The notes beneath the pieces are model-generated. The model was not told where the DNA came from. It searched no databases and was given only the letters and a program-made list of their open reading frames with translations. Position numbers and translations under genes: made by a program. A DNA stretch of 64,000 nucleotides from Georgenia thermotolerans. Lineage in GTDB: Bacteria > Actinomycetota > Actinomycetes > Actinomycetales > Actinomycetaceae. Below are positions 50,931 to 59,898 of this stretch, one piece after another (position 1 is the first letter of the stretch; every line of letters starts with the position of its first letter). The stretch spans positions 1 to 64,000 of the forward strand of contig NZ_VUKF01000004.1 in assembly GCF_009193185.1 (NCBI RefSeq), in the 5' to 3' direction.

Positions 50931-51754
50931 CACGGATGCCCTCTCCGGCGAGCGGCGGTCCGTCCGCCACACCTGTAGGCGAACGTAAGGAGCGGTTCCC
51001 GGGACCCACATCGGTGCCGACTCCCAGCCCTGCCTGGCGGGGGACGGGAGGCGCACGGCGGTTCGGTGGGGTGGGTCACGCGCCCCGAGGCGCGCCAACG
51101 TTCGGGGGTGAGGGTGGAGGGTGGGGCCGGGTGAAGGGGGGCTGGCGGGAGGACGACCGCCGGGCCGGGGCCGCGTGCTGTGGGAAAGCGCGGCCTGGCG
51201 CAGACCCGCCGCGGCCCTGCCGGCGCCCGGCGCGCCGGGACGGCCGGGGCGACCGCGGGCGGTGCCTGGTGGAGACCCCGGCCGTGAGGGCGACGTCGGC
51301 GCAGGTCGTGCGCGCAGGGAGCACGGCGCCCGCCCGCGCCCCGGGGCAGGTGCGGCGGACGCGCGCCGACGGCCGGCACGGCGGGCCCCGGGCCGGGCCA
51401 CCCCGCCTGATGCCGGGGTTTTCCGCGTTCCGGGAGGGGATCCGCCGCGCCGAGCGCCGAGAAACGGCCCGCCCGCCGCAGACGTTCACCCCGCGGCACG
51501 GGACCGACGGCGGTCGGCGCACCGGCTTCCCGCACGCCGCCCCGGGGCCCCGCGCCGACCGACGTCGCCGCCCGGCGCGCTGTCGCACGACGCCGAACCC
51601 CTACTGCCCCCACCGGTGCCGTCCGGCCGAAACCAGCGTCGGCGCGCGAGGCTGTCAGCGCGCTGTCAGGAATGCCCGAACTGTCAGCCTGCTGTCAGGA
51701 TCCGGTCGGCCGCCTGACGTGCTAGGCCCGGCGGCGACTCCCGGCGAACCGGTG
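50931..51754. other. 824-bp gene-free stretch upstream of the polysaccharide synthase
   Basis: Frames on both strands give Arg/Pro-rich text with no domain. The far end carries paired direct repeats (51652-51700) and a weak minus-strand -10 box near 51597-51605. If transcription starts there the synthase mRNA leader would be about 660 bases. Confidence 0.6.
51652..51700. promoter_or_regulatory. two 20-bp direct repeats, each holding two CTGTCAG boxes
   Basis: CTGTCAGCGCGCTGTCAGGA (51652-51671) and CTGTCAGCCTGCTGTCAGGA (51681-51700), 18/20 identical, 29-base period. Within each, the CTGTCAG boxes are 11 bases apart, one helical turn, as for dimeric OmpR/PhoB-type regulators. The regulator is unknown. 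Confidence 0.65.
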
Positions 51755-54394
51755 TCAGTGGAACGCGCGCGTCCCGGCGAGCTGGGCCCGGAGGGACCGC
51801 AGCAGGTGGTCGCGTGCCTCGACGACGAGGCGGCGCAACGCCGCCGGCGCGTCCTCGTTCGCCTCCAGCCACGCGGTGGTGCGCCGGACCACCGGGTGCT
51901 CCTCGGGCGCCACGCCGTCGGCGGCGTCCTGGTGGTGCGGGTACAGCCCGCGCACCAGGCGCCCGGCGATCTCGATGGAGTGCTCGGCCCAGATGCGGCG
52001 CAGCGCCGCGAAGTAGGGCTCGGCGTACGACGCGGTCAGGTCCCGGTGCGCGGGCTGGACGAAGCCGGCGATGGTGGCGTCGACGTGGTCGTTCGTCAGC
52101 CCGCCCGGGCGCAGCAGGGTGTCCCAGTCGGCGGACTTGACCGCCGGGGTGGGCAGGCTGCTGGCCGCGGCGAGGTGCTGCGTCACGCCGTCGGCCGTGG
52201 GGTCGCGCTCGAGCTCGGCGTCCAGCTCCGCGCGGCTCGCCGACCCGGTGGCCGCGAGCGCCCGCCACAACGCCCAGCGCAGCTCGGGGCCGAGGGGCAG
52301 ACCGTCGAGGCGTTCCGACCCGTCGAGCAGCCCGCGGGCCCGGTCGGCGACCGCGGGCTCGGTGGCGGCCGCGGCCGCGAAGGCGCGGGCCCAGACCAGC
52401 TGCGCGTCCGAGCCGGGCTCGGTCCCGGTGAGCCGCTGCCAGGCGCCCTCCGCCAGCTCGGCGCGCCGTGCGCCGCGCTCGGTGGCCGGGGCGTAGTCCT
52501 CGACGGCGGTCCGCGCGTTCGCGAGCAGCCCGGTGAGCACAGCGCTGTCGGTCTCCGCCGGGCCGTGGCGCAGCACCAGGTCGACGTACTCCGCGGCCGG
52601 CAGCAATGCGTCGCGGGTGGCGTTCCACAGCGCCGACCACACCAGCGAGCGGGCGAGGCTGTCGCGCAGGGCGCCCAGGTGCTCCCGCACCGTCTCCAGC
52701 CCGCCCGCGTCGAGGCGGACCTTGGCGTAGGTGAGGTCGTCGTCGTTGACGAGCACGAGGTCGGGGGCGGGCAGCCCGGCGGCCGCGGTGAGCCCGGTGG
52801 CGGCGTGGGCGACGTCGGCCTCGAGGCGGTGCGTGCGCACCAGGGCGGGCCCCTCGCCGTCGTCCTGGAGGTGGTAGAGGCCGACGGCGAGACGGTGCGG
52901 GCGCAGCACCTGCTCCCCGGTGACCGGGTCCGCGCCGTCCTGGGTGACGACGAGCTCGACCACCTCCCCGTCCTGCACGCTGCACCGCGCGGCGAGGGTG
53001 GCGGTGCCCGCCGTCTGCAGCCACAGCCGGGCCCACGTCGTCAGGTCGCGCCCGGAGGTGGCCTCCAGCGCGGCGAGCAGGTCGGTCAGGGTGGTCGAGC
53101 CGTAGGCGTGCTCGGCGAAGTAGGCCCGGGCGCCGGCGAAGAAGGCCTCGGTGCCCACGTAGGCGACCAGCTGCTTGAGCACCGAGGCGCCCTTGGCGTA
53201 CGTGATCCCGTCGAAGTTCTGCTTGGCGGCCTCGAGGTCGGGGATGTCGGCCACGATCGGGTGCGTGGTGGGCAGCTGGTCCTGGGTGTAGGCCCAGGCC
53301 TTGCGGCGGTTGGCGAAGGCGGTCCACGCGTCGGTGAACTCGGTGGCGGCGACGGAGGCGTGGGCGCCCATGTAGTCGGCGAAGGACTCCTTCAGCCACA
53401 GGTCGTCCCACCAGCGGGGGGTGACGAGGTCGCCGAACCACATGTGCGCCATCTCGTGGAGAATCGTGTTGGCGCGCGCCTGGTACTGGGCGCGGGTGGC
53501 CGCGGAGCGGAAGACGTAGCTCTCCGTGAACGTCACGCAGCCGGGGTTCTCCATCGCGCCGAGGTTGTACTCGGGCACGAACACCTGGTCGTACTTGCCC
53601 CAGGGGTAGGGGAAGGCGAACTCGCGGTGGAAGAAGTCCAGCCCCTGCGCGGTCACCTCGAGGAGCCGCTCGGCGTCGAGGTGCTCGGCCAGGGAGGCGC
53701 GGCACCACACCCGCAGCGGCACGGTGAGCGTCTCGCCGTCGGGCAGCGGGGCCGCCCACTCCCCCGCCGCCTGGTGGTAGGGACCGGCGACGACGGCGGT
53801 GAGGTAGGTGGACATCCGCTCGGTGGGCGCGAACCGCCAGCGGCGCACCGCCGGGCCCTGCACGGCGACGTCGGCCACCTGCTCGGGCGCCCGGTTCGAC
53901 AGCACCTCCCAGCCGGCGGGCGCGAGCACCTCGAAGACGAAGCTCGCCTTGAGGTCGGGCTGCTCGAAGGTGGCGAAGACGCGGCGGGCGTCCGCCGGCT
54001 CGTACTGGGTGTAGAGGTAGGTCTGCCCGTCCACGGGGTCGACGAAGCGGTGCAGCCCCTCGCCCGTGCGCGAGTAGTGGCCCGCCCCCTCGATGATGAC
54101 GACGTTCTCGGAGCCGTCGGTGCGCAGCCCCTCGAGCCGCACCCGGGCGCCGTCGTAGACGCTGGCGGCGTCGACCGGGCGGTCGTTGACGACGACGGCG
54201 CTCACCTCGCCGAGGAAGTCGAGGAACGTGGTCGGGGTGGTGGCGGTGAACCGCACCCGGGTGGTGGAGGGGAACGTCGCGCGCGCGGGGTCGGTGGCGC
54301 CGGTGAGGTCCAGCCGGACGCGGTACTCGCTCAGCTGCAGGTGGGCCGAGCGCTCGCGCGCCTCGGTGCGGGTCAGGTTCGCCGTCGTGCTCAC
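51755..54394 (-). CDS. pepN: aminopeptidase N
   Basis: An 879-residue M1 zinc aminopeptidase of usual length. The substrate-binding GAMEN is present as LGAMENPGCVTF; the zinc site is ILHEMAHMWFGD with the third ligand Glu in LWLKESFADY; the catalytic Tyr follows in the YAKGASVLKQL region. It removes N-terminal residues in the cytoplasm. GTG at 54394 is taken as the start, giving VSTTANLTRTEARERSAHLQ. It stands alone, divergent from the stress protein gene. Confidence 0.93.
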   Translation of the reverse strand: MSTTANLTRTEARERSAHLQLSEYRVRLDLTGATDPARATFPSTTRVRFTATTPTTFLDFLGEVSAVVVNDRPVDAASVYDGARVRLEGLRTDGSENVVIIEGAGHYSRTGEGLHRFVDPVDGQTYLYTQYEPADARRVFATFEQPDLKASFVFEVLAPAGWEVLSNRAPEQVADVAVQGPAVRRWRFAPTERMSTYLTAVVAGPYHQAAGEWAAPLPDGETLTVPLRVWCRASLAEHLDAERLLEVTAQGLDFFHREFAFPYPWGKYDQVFVPEYNLGAMENPGCVTFTESYVFRSAATRAQYQARANTILHEMAHMWFGDLVTPRWWDDLWLKESFADYMGAHASVAATEFTDAWTAFANRRKAWAYTQDQLPTTHPIVADIPDLEAAKQNFDGITYAKGASVLKQLVAYVGTEAFFAGARAYFAEHAYGSTTLTDLLAALEATSGRDLTTWARLWLQTAGTATLAARCSVQDGEVVELVVTQDGADPVTGEQVLRPHRLAVGLYHLQDDGEGPALVRTHRLEADVAHAATGLTAAAGLPAPDLVLVNDDDLTYAKVRLDAGGLETVREHLGALRDSLARSLVWSALWNATRDALLPAAEYVDLVLRHGPAETDSAVLTGLLANARTAVEDYAPATERGARRAELAEGAWQRLTGTEPGSDAQLVWARAFAAAAATEPAVADRARGLLDGSERLDGLPLGPELRWALWRALAATGSASRAELDAELERDPTADGVTQHLAAASSLPTPAVKSADWDTLLRPGGLTNDHVDATIAGFVQPAHRDLTASYAEPYFAALRRIWAEHSIEIAGRLVRGLYPHHQDAADGVAPEEHPVVRRTTAWLEANEDAPAALRRLVVEARDHLLRSLRAQLAGTRAFH

Positions 54395-54555
54395 CCGGGC
54401 ACTCAACCACCTGCCGGCCCCGGCCCACCAGCCAGGCCCGGGGCGTGGCGCGGCGTGACGCCGAAGTCGGTGCGCCCACGGCGGGACGGTGCCACGCTGG
54501 GGCCACGGACGCGTGGCGACATGGGCTCCGACGTCCGGCACCGAGGAGGTGGGGC

Positions 54556-55440
54556 ATGGCCCCGACGGTTCCCGACGGCGCGGTGGTCGTCGGCGTGGAC
54601 GGCACCGGCAAGGCGGAGCGGGCGCTGGTGTGGGCGGGCAACGAGGCGGCCCGACGGGGCGCGCCGGTGCACATCCTGTACGCCTTCCCGTGGATCACCT
54701 CGGCGCGCGCCTACGAGCTCATGCCGGCCGGCGACGTCGTCGAGGCCGGGGAGAAGATCACCGGCGTGGCGCGGAAGGTGGTGCTCGACGCGCACCCCGA
54801 CCTGGCGGTGACGACGGAGGTGCTGCTCGAGGAGCCCGCGGTCGCGCTGGTCGACGCGTCCGAGTCGGCGTCCGTGGTGGTGATGGGGGCGCGTGGGCTC
54901 GGCCCCATCGCCAGCCGGCTCCTGGGGTCGGTGTCCCAGAAGGTCGCGGCGCACGCGCACGGGCCGGTGGTCATCGTCCGGGAGGGGGCGCAGAAGCTCG
55001 ACGGCCCGGTGGTCGCCGGCGTCGACCCCGAGCAGGACTTCCCCGAGGTGCTCGAGTTCGCCTTCTCCCAGGCCGCCGCCCGCGGGGTGGGCGTCCGGCT
55101 CGTGCACGCGTGGGCGCGCGAGCCGATACAGCCGGAGTTCGCCGACCCCCGCGTCCAGGAGGTGTTCGACCGGGAGGCCGAGCGGGTGAGGCAGCTGGTC
55201 GTGGCGCTCGGTGACGAGTGGGCCACGCGGCACCCGGGCGTGCCGGTGGAGGTGCACACCGCGAGCGGGCGACCCGCCGAGGTCCTCGCCGCCGAGGCGC
55301 CCACGGCGAGCCTGCTCGTGGTCGGCGCTCGCGGGCGGCGCGGGCTGGCGGGCGTGCGGCTCGGCTCGGTCGCGCGCGGTGTGCTGCACGAGGCGCCGGT
55401 GGTCGCCGTCGTCCGGCCGCGAGGCCGCGGGCGCGGCTGA
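54556..55440 (+). CDS. universal stress protein with two Usp domains
   Basis: A 294-residue tandem Usp protein. The first domain (about 8-145) has VVVGVDGTGKAERALVWAGNEA and the ATP loop VVMGARGLGPIASRLLGSVSQKVAAHAHGPVVIV (G2xG9GS type). The second (about 150-290) has VAGVDPEQDFPEVLEFAFSQA and VVGARGRRGLAGVRLGSVARGVLHEAPVVAVV. M. tuberculosis has several such proteins under DosR control; no DosR-like box is seen here. GAGGAGGTGGGG precedes the ATG. Confidence 0.9.
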   Translation: MAPTVPDGAVVVGVDGTGKAERALVWAGNEAARRGAPVHILYAFPWITSARAYELMPAGDVVEAGEKITGVARKVVLDAHPDLAVTTEVLLEEPAVALVDASESASVVVMGARGLGPIASRLLGSVSQKVAAHAHGPVVIVREGAQKLDGPVVAGVDPEQDFPEVLEFAFSQAAARGVGVRLVHAWAREPIQPEFADPRVQEVFDREAERVRQLVVALGDEWATRHPGVPVEVHTASGRPAEVLAAEAPTASLLVVGARGRRGLAGVRLGSVARGVLHEAPVVAVVRPRGRGRG

Positions 55441-55538
55441 GGGACCTTCGGCGTGCCATGCCGCCAGCACCGGTGTCGCCCGTTCCGGCCCCCTATCCTG
55501 ACTGCACCGGCGGGAGCGGACGGGACCTGGGAGGCGAT

Positions 55539-56039
55539 GTGACGGCGGCGCAGCAGAGTCCGGGCGCATCGACGAAGGGTCGCAACGAGACCCCGGAGGA
55601 ACGCTCCGACCGGAACTGGAACGAGCTGCTCCAGGAGCTGCGCGTGACGCAGACCGGCGCGCAGATCCTCACCGGCTTCCTCCTGACGCTGCCGTTCCAG
55701 CAGAGCTTCTCGCAGCTCGACGGCACCCAGCTGACCATCTACCTGGTGCTCGTCATCCTCGCGGCGGCCACCACGATCCTCGTCGTCAGCCCGGTGAGCG
55801 CCCACCGCCTGCTCTTCCAGCGCCGGCTCAAGCCCGAGCTCGTCCGGGCCGGGCACCGCGCGGCGCTCGGCGGGCTCGTGTGCCTCGCCCTGGTCGTGAC
55901 CGGCACGGTCCTGCTCATCTTCGACGTCGTCCTCAGCCGCGAGGCCGCGCTCATCGCCGCCGGCGCGATGCTGGTGCTCATCGCCGTCGGCTGGGCCGTG
56001 GTGCCCCTGGTGGCCGGCCGGCGCCGCGGGCAGGACTGA
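55539..56039 (+). CDS. DUF6328 family membrane protein
   Basis: A 166-residue protein with a polar N-terminal segment and four membrane helices. NWNELLQELRVTQTGAQILTGFLLTLPFQQSF is the typical entry of the family. The function is unknown. The GTG at 55539 has GGGAGGCG in front. Three bases separate its stop from the arfB start, so they are probably co-transcribed. Confidence 0.85.
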   Translation: MTAAQQSPGASTKGRNETPEERSDRNWNELLQELRVTQTGAQILTGFLLTLPFQQSFSQLDGTQLTIYLVLVILAAATTILVVSPVSAHRLLFQRRLKPELVRAGHRAALGGLVCLALVVTGTVLLIFDVVLSREAALIAAGAMLVLIAVGWAVVPLVAGRRRGQD

Positions 56040-56042
56040 GCG

Positions 56043-56471
56043 GTGACCGACCGGCGGCTGCGGGTCACCGGCTCCGTCACCCTCGACCCGCGCGAGCTGC
56101 GCTGGCGCTTCTCCCGCGCCGGCGGCCCGGGCGGGCAGGGCGTGAACACCACCGACTCGCGGGTCGAGCTGAGCCTGGACCTCGCGACGACGACGGCGCT
56201 GAGCCCCGAGCAGCGGGAACGCGCGCTGCACGCCCTGGCCGGCCGCCTCACCGATGGCGTGCTCACCGTGGTCGCGGCCGAGCAGCGGTCCCAGCTGCAG
56301 AACCGGCGCGCCGCCGTCGACCGTCTCGTCGAGCTGTTGCGCGAGGCGCTCGCCCCGCCGCCGCGGCCGCGGCGGGCCACGCGCCCCTCGCGCTCGGCGG
56401 TGCGGCGGCGGGCGGAGGCCAAGCAGCGGCGCAGCCAGGTCAAGCAGCTCCGCCGTCGCCCGCTGGACTGA
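56043..56471 (+). CDS. arfB: alternative ribosome-rescue peptidyl-tRNA hydrolase
   Basis: A 142-residue ArfB/YaeJ protein. The catalytic loop is RAGGPGGQGVNTTDSRVEL with GGQ at about 30-32. The C-terminal tail (RPSRSAVRRRAEAKQRRSQVKQLRRR) is basic, as needed to enter the empty mRNA channel of stalled ribosomes. It frees the stuck nascent chain. GTG start, three bases after the preceding stop. Confidence 0.92.
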   Translation: MTDRRLRVTGSVTLDPRELRWRFSRAGGPGGQGVNTTDSRVELSLDLATTTALSPEQRERALHALAGRLTDGVLTVVAAEQRSQLQNRRAAVDRLVELLREALAPPPRPRRATRPSRSAVRRRAEAKQRRSQVKQLRRRPLD

Positions 56472-56483
56472 AAGGCACCGGTC

Positions 56484-56954
56484 ATGGACCGCTCCGACGC
56501 CCTCGTCGCCGCCCAGGTGGTCGCCCTCGGGGGCGCGGCGTGGCCGGGACGGCCGCGGTGGTCCCTGCCGCCGGCGCTCACGGCGACGGCAGGGTTGCTC
56601 GTGCTGGGCGGGGGCGGCCTCGCCGTCGCCGGTGCCCTGCCCCACGGCCGGCACCTCAGCCCGCGCGTCGCCCCGCCGCCGACCGCCGAGCTGGTGACCA
56701 CCGGCGCCTACGCCCTCACCCGCAACCCGATCTACACCGGCCTGACGGCGGCCACCCTCGGGTTCGCCGTGCTGCGCCGTCGGGCCGCCCCGCTGCTGTG
56801 GGCGGCGATCCTCGCCGGGGTGCTGACGCGCAAGGCACGGCTCGAGGAGGCGGCGCTGGAGCAGCGCTTCGGCGCCCGGTACCGCGCCTACGCGGCGGGC
56901 ACACCGCGCCTGCTGCCGAGGCTGCGCCGTCGAACCTGGACGGAACCTGTGTGA
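56484..56954 (+). CDS. isoprenylcysteine carboxyl methyltransferase family protein
   Basis: A 156-residue membrane protein with three or four helices. The C-terminal part has VTTGAYALTRNPIYTGLTAA and EEAALEQRFGARYRAYAAGTPRLLP, the SAM-binding pattern of the ICMT/PEMT group. In bacteria the methyl acceptor is mostly unknown. It lies 12 bases after arfB on the same strand. Confidence 0.85.
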   Translation: MDRSDALVAAQVVALGGAAWPGRPRWSLPPALTATAGLLVLGGGGLAVAGALPHGRHLSPRVAPPPTAELVTTGAYALTRNPIYTGLTAATLGFAVLRRRAAPLLWAAILAGVLTRKARLEEAALEQRFGARYRAYAAGTPRLLPRLRRRTWTEPV

Positions 56955-57016
56955 CTCCGTCCGCTGCGCGAGCAGGTCACGTGCCGCATGATGAGGGGAC
57001 ACGCGAAGGAGCCAAC

Positions 57017-57931
57017 ATGGATCGCGCACCGCGGTTGTCGCAGCACGACCGGCCGGCGCGCGTCCTCCTCGTCGTCGTCATCGCGGCCGTGCTCGTGGTG
57101 GTCGGCGGCGTGGCGCTCCTGCTGGGGCACCGGGCCGCCCGGGAGGCAGGGGCACCGACGGCGACGTCGCCCGGTGGGTCGAGCGCGTCCGTCGACCCGC
57201 GCGACCCGTCCCTGTCGCTGACGGTGGACGCCGCCCGCAAGGAACGCGCCGCCCAGATCACCTCCACCTTCGAGAACTCCACCCTGGACCTGCAGTACGG
57301 CTTCGCCGAGGACATCGGCGACGGCCGCGGCATCACCGCCGGACGCGCCGGGTTCACGTCCGGCACCGGCGACCTCCTGCTCATGGTGCGGCGGTACACC
57401 GAGCTCGAGCCCGGCAACGTGCTCGCCAAGTACATCCCGGCGCTGGAGAAGGTCGACGGATCCGACTCCACGGCGGGCCTGGACGGCTTCACCGCCGCCT
57501 GGGCGCAGGCCGCGAAGGATCCGGCCCAGCGCAGGCTGCAGGACGACGTCGTCGACGAGCTCTACTTCCGGCCGGCGATGCGCATGGCCGAGGAGCTGGG
57601 GATCCGCACCCCGCTCGGGCAGGCGATCTTGTGGGACACGATGATCCAGCACGGCTCCGGCGGTCGGAACGGCACGGAGGCGATCATCCAGGACACGCTC
57701 GACGAGGTCGGGCCGGTCGACGGCGACGAGGCAGCCTGGCTCGACGCCTTCCTCGACGCGCGCCTCCACCACCTTGATCGCGCCTACCGGGACGCCGAGA
57801 ACGACGCCGACGCCTCCTCCCAGTCGCGCATCGACGCGCTCCGCTCGCTGGTGGACTCCGGCAACCTCGCCATGAACCTGCCCATGGAGTGGGAGGTCTA
57901 CGGCACCACGTTCCGGCTGCCGGAGGACTGA
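57017..57931 (+). CDS. chitosanase, glycoside hydrolase family 46, membrane-anchored
   Basis: A 304-residue protein. A single N-terminal helix (about 16-38) with no clear cleavage site anchors or exports it. The GH46 domain (about 72-304) begins AQITSTFENSTLDLQYGFAEDIGDGRGITAGRAGFTSGTGDL, which carries the catalytic Glu (FENS) and Asp (EDIGDGRG). It cuts glucosamine-rich chitosan-type chains. AAGGA lies six bases before the ATG. It stands 6 kb from the deacetylase/synthase gene and could trim its product or feed on foreign chitosan. Confidence 0.9.
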   Translation: MDRAPRLSQHDRPARVLLVVVIAAVLVVVGGVALLLGHRAAREAGAPTATSPGGSSASVDPRDPSLSLTVDAARKERAAQITSTFENSTLDLQYGFAEDIGDGRGITAGRAGFTSGTGDLLLMVRRYTELEPGNVLAKYIPALEKVDGSDSTAGLDGFTAAWAQAAKDPAQRRLQDDVVDELYFRPAMRMAEELGIRTPLGQAILWDTMIQHGSGGRNGTEAIIQDTLDEVGPVDGDEAAWLDAFLDARLHHLDRAYRDAENDADASSQSRIDALRSLVDSGNLAMNLPMEWEVYGTTFRLPED

Positions 57932-57989
57932 GCCGCCCGAGGCTGAGCCACCTCGCCCGCGCGGACCGGGCGATGTCAGTGGTCGCCGA

Positions 57990-57995
57990 TAGCGT
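57990..57995 (+). promoter_or_regulatory. -10 box (TAGCGT), leaderless type
   Basis: TAGCGT, six bases, then the ATG of the DUF222-HNH gene at 58002. Confidence 0.6.
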
Positions 57996-58001
57996 CCTTC
58001 C

Positions 58002-59867
58002 ATGGTCGATGACGACGCATTCGCCGAGGGTGGGCCGGGCGTGCCGGTGCCCTCGGTGTCGGTCGTCGAGGCCGAGGGGCGTGTGGGCTTCCGTGTCTCG
58101 GTGCCGCTGGACGCCTGGGGCACGGTGGCCGCTGAGGTCGCGCTGGAGATGGCGAAGCTCGAGGGCTCGGTCCCCTGGTTCGACCAGTACGCCCAGGCGG
58201 CCCGGGCCAGCTACGCCGACGAGCCGGGACGGTCGGTCGAGGAGCTCCTCGACGCCTCGCGCGCCGGCGCGGGCCCCGGTCCCCACGACTGCGACGTCGA
58301 ACGGTACGGGGTCTCGCGATACGGGCTGACGTCCCCGGCGGCCAGCTTCCTGGAGCGGCAGGCCCCCTCCCCCGCCCTGGCGCGCCGCCTGGCGGGCACC
58401 GCCCTGGACCGCGCGGACGACGCCACCATCGTCGAGACCATCGCCGGGTGGGAACGCCTGGCCTCCTGGGCTCTGTCGCAGCAGGCCCGTGCGGTGATGG
58501 AGCTGGCCAACCGGCGTGGGAGCTCCACGGCCGGGGCGACCTCGACCGCGGCGGAGATCGCCGCCCGCCTCGGCCTCACCCAGTACGCCGGAGAGATGAA
58601 GCTCAACTTCGCCTTCGGCCTGGACAACTTCCCAGAGATCGCCGACGCCCTGACCGCCGGGCGGATCGACCGGCGCAAGGCGGAGATCCTCATGACCCTG
58701 GAGCCGGGCCTCACCATGCCGGAGCAGCGCCGAGTCGTGGCCGACCTGCTCACGCCCCAACCGCAAGCCGCACCCGATCCCGCGGCGACGGACGGTGGAA
58801 CACCTGCCATCGAGGCGGGCTCAGGCATGGACGCCGTCCCGGATGACGCCGCTGCAGGTGCGGACGCTGCCCCGGATGACGCCGCCGCGGGCGCGGACGC
58901 CGGCCCGACGCCCGACCAGCATCCCGGCGGGGCCGACGTGTCGGACACCGTTTCGGTCAAGCTGCCCCTGGTGGAGGACCTCACCGGCACGCAGCTGCGG
59001 GCTCACCTGCGCGCGGCGGCGGTCACCGCGGGCGCCGACGCCGGCCGCAAGCGCCGGGAGAAGGCCTTCGCCGACCGCCATGTCCTCGTCGAGCCCGCCG
59101 GCGACGCGATGGCGTGGGTCTCCGCCCTGATCCGCGCCGACGACGCCGAGGCCACCCGGGTGTGCCTGGACGCCCTCGCGGCCGCGGCCAAGGGCCCCAC
59201 CGGCGTCGACCGCCGGAACATCGACCAGCGCCGCGCCGACGTCTTCACCGACGTGTTCACCACCATCCTGCGTCGCGGGGTCGACCTGACCGGCGCCGAG
59301 CTGCCGACCTTCCACGGGAACAAGCCCCACATCCAGGTGACCATCCCCGCCGGCACGCTCCTCGGCCTGTCCGACGCCCCGGCGGAGCTCGGTGGCTACG
59401 GCCCCATCCCGGCGGAGCTGGCCCGTGAGATCGCCGCCGACGGCACGTGGCGCGGGCTGTTCACCGACGCGACGGGCTGCTTCAATGCGCTCGGCACCAC
59501 CCGCTACCGGCCGGGGGCCGACCTGTCACGTCAGGTGATCGCCCGCGACGTCACGTGCACGTTCCCCGGCTGCCGCCAGCCGGCCTGGAAGGCCGACCTC
59601 GACCACATCGCCTCCTACGACCCCGCGGTCGCGGAGCTGCTCGAGCAGACGACCAGGATCCGCCTCCAGGCCCTGTGTCGACGCCACCACAACCTCAAGA
59701 CGACGAAGTTCTGGTCGGCGACCCGCGACGAGACGACCGGCGCGATCCACTGGACCGCGCCCAGCGGCCACACCTACACCCGGGCGCCGCCCACGCCGGT
59801 GGGTGCGGTGAACCCCGCTGGTCCGGTCCCCAGAGACGATCCGGACGACGATCCCCCGCCGTTCTGA
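58002..59867 (+). CDS. DUF222 / HNH endonuclease domain protein
   Basis: A 621-residue protein of the family named after the M. tuberculosis REP13E12 repeats. The DUF222 region spans about 130-440 and is interrupted by an acidic stretch (about 245-310) with a short duplication of DDAAAGADA. The C-terminal HNH domain has RDVTCTFPGCRQPAWKADLDHIASYD and LCRRHHNLKT, including the two Cys pairs' first half and the HNH histidines. Such genes are often present in many near-identical copies in one genome; the role is unknown. A -10 box six bases before the ATG indicates a leaderless mRNA. Confidence 0.88.
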   Translation: MVDDDAFAEGGPGVPVPSVSVVEAEGRVGFRVSVPLDAWGTVAAEVALEMAKLEGSVPWFDQYAQAARASYADEPGRSVEELLDASRAGAGPGPHDCDVERYGVSRYGLTSPAASFLERQAPSPALARRLAGTALDRADDATIVETIAGWERLASWALSQQARAVMELANRRGSSTAGATSTAAEIAARLGLTQYAGEMKLNFAFGLDNFPEIADALTAGRIDRRKAEILMTLEPGLTMPEQRRVVADLLTPQPQAAPDPAATDGGTPAIEAGSGMDAVPDDAAAGADAAPDDAAAGADAGPTPDQHPGGADVSDTVSVKLPLVEDLTGTQLRAHLRAAAVTAGADAGRKRREKAFADRHVLVEPAGDAMAWVSALIRADDAEATRVCLDALAAAAKGPTGVDRRNIDQRRADVFTDVFTTILRRGVDLTGAELPTFHGNKPHIQVTIPAGTLLGLSDAPAELGGYGPIPAELAREIAADGTWRGLFTDATGCFNALGTTRYRPGADLSRQVIARDVTCTFPGCRQPAWKADLDHIASYDPAVAELLEQTTRIRLQALCRRHHNLKTTKFWSATRDETTGAIHWTAPSGHTYTRAPPTPVGAVNPAGPVPRDDPDDDPPPF

Positions 59868-59881
59868 TCCCCCGCCGTCCT
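59850..59881. repeat. 16-bp tandem duplication at the DUF222-HNH stop
   Basis: GATCCCCCGCCGTTCT (59850-59865) is followed directly by GATCCCCCGCCGTCCT (59866-59881); 15/16 identical. The stop codon TGA forms across the junction and is repeated after the second copy. Confidence 0.8.
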
Positions 59882-59898
59882 GAGCACGAAGCAGCGGC

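Noticed and set aside
50931-51150. Cyclic di-AMP (ydaO-type) riboswitch before the polysaccharide synthase
   Set aside because: I looked for the conserved blocks by eye and found no convincing match; a covariance search would be needed.
51076-51588. 170-codon minus-strand open frame in the 824-bp gap
   Set aside because: Composition is typical of a random GC-rich frame and no start signal or domain is visible.
54395-54555. DosR box before the universal stress protein gene
   Set aside because: No sequence resembling the DosR palindrome is present.
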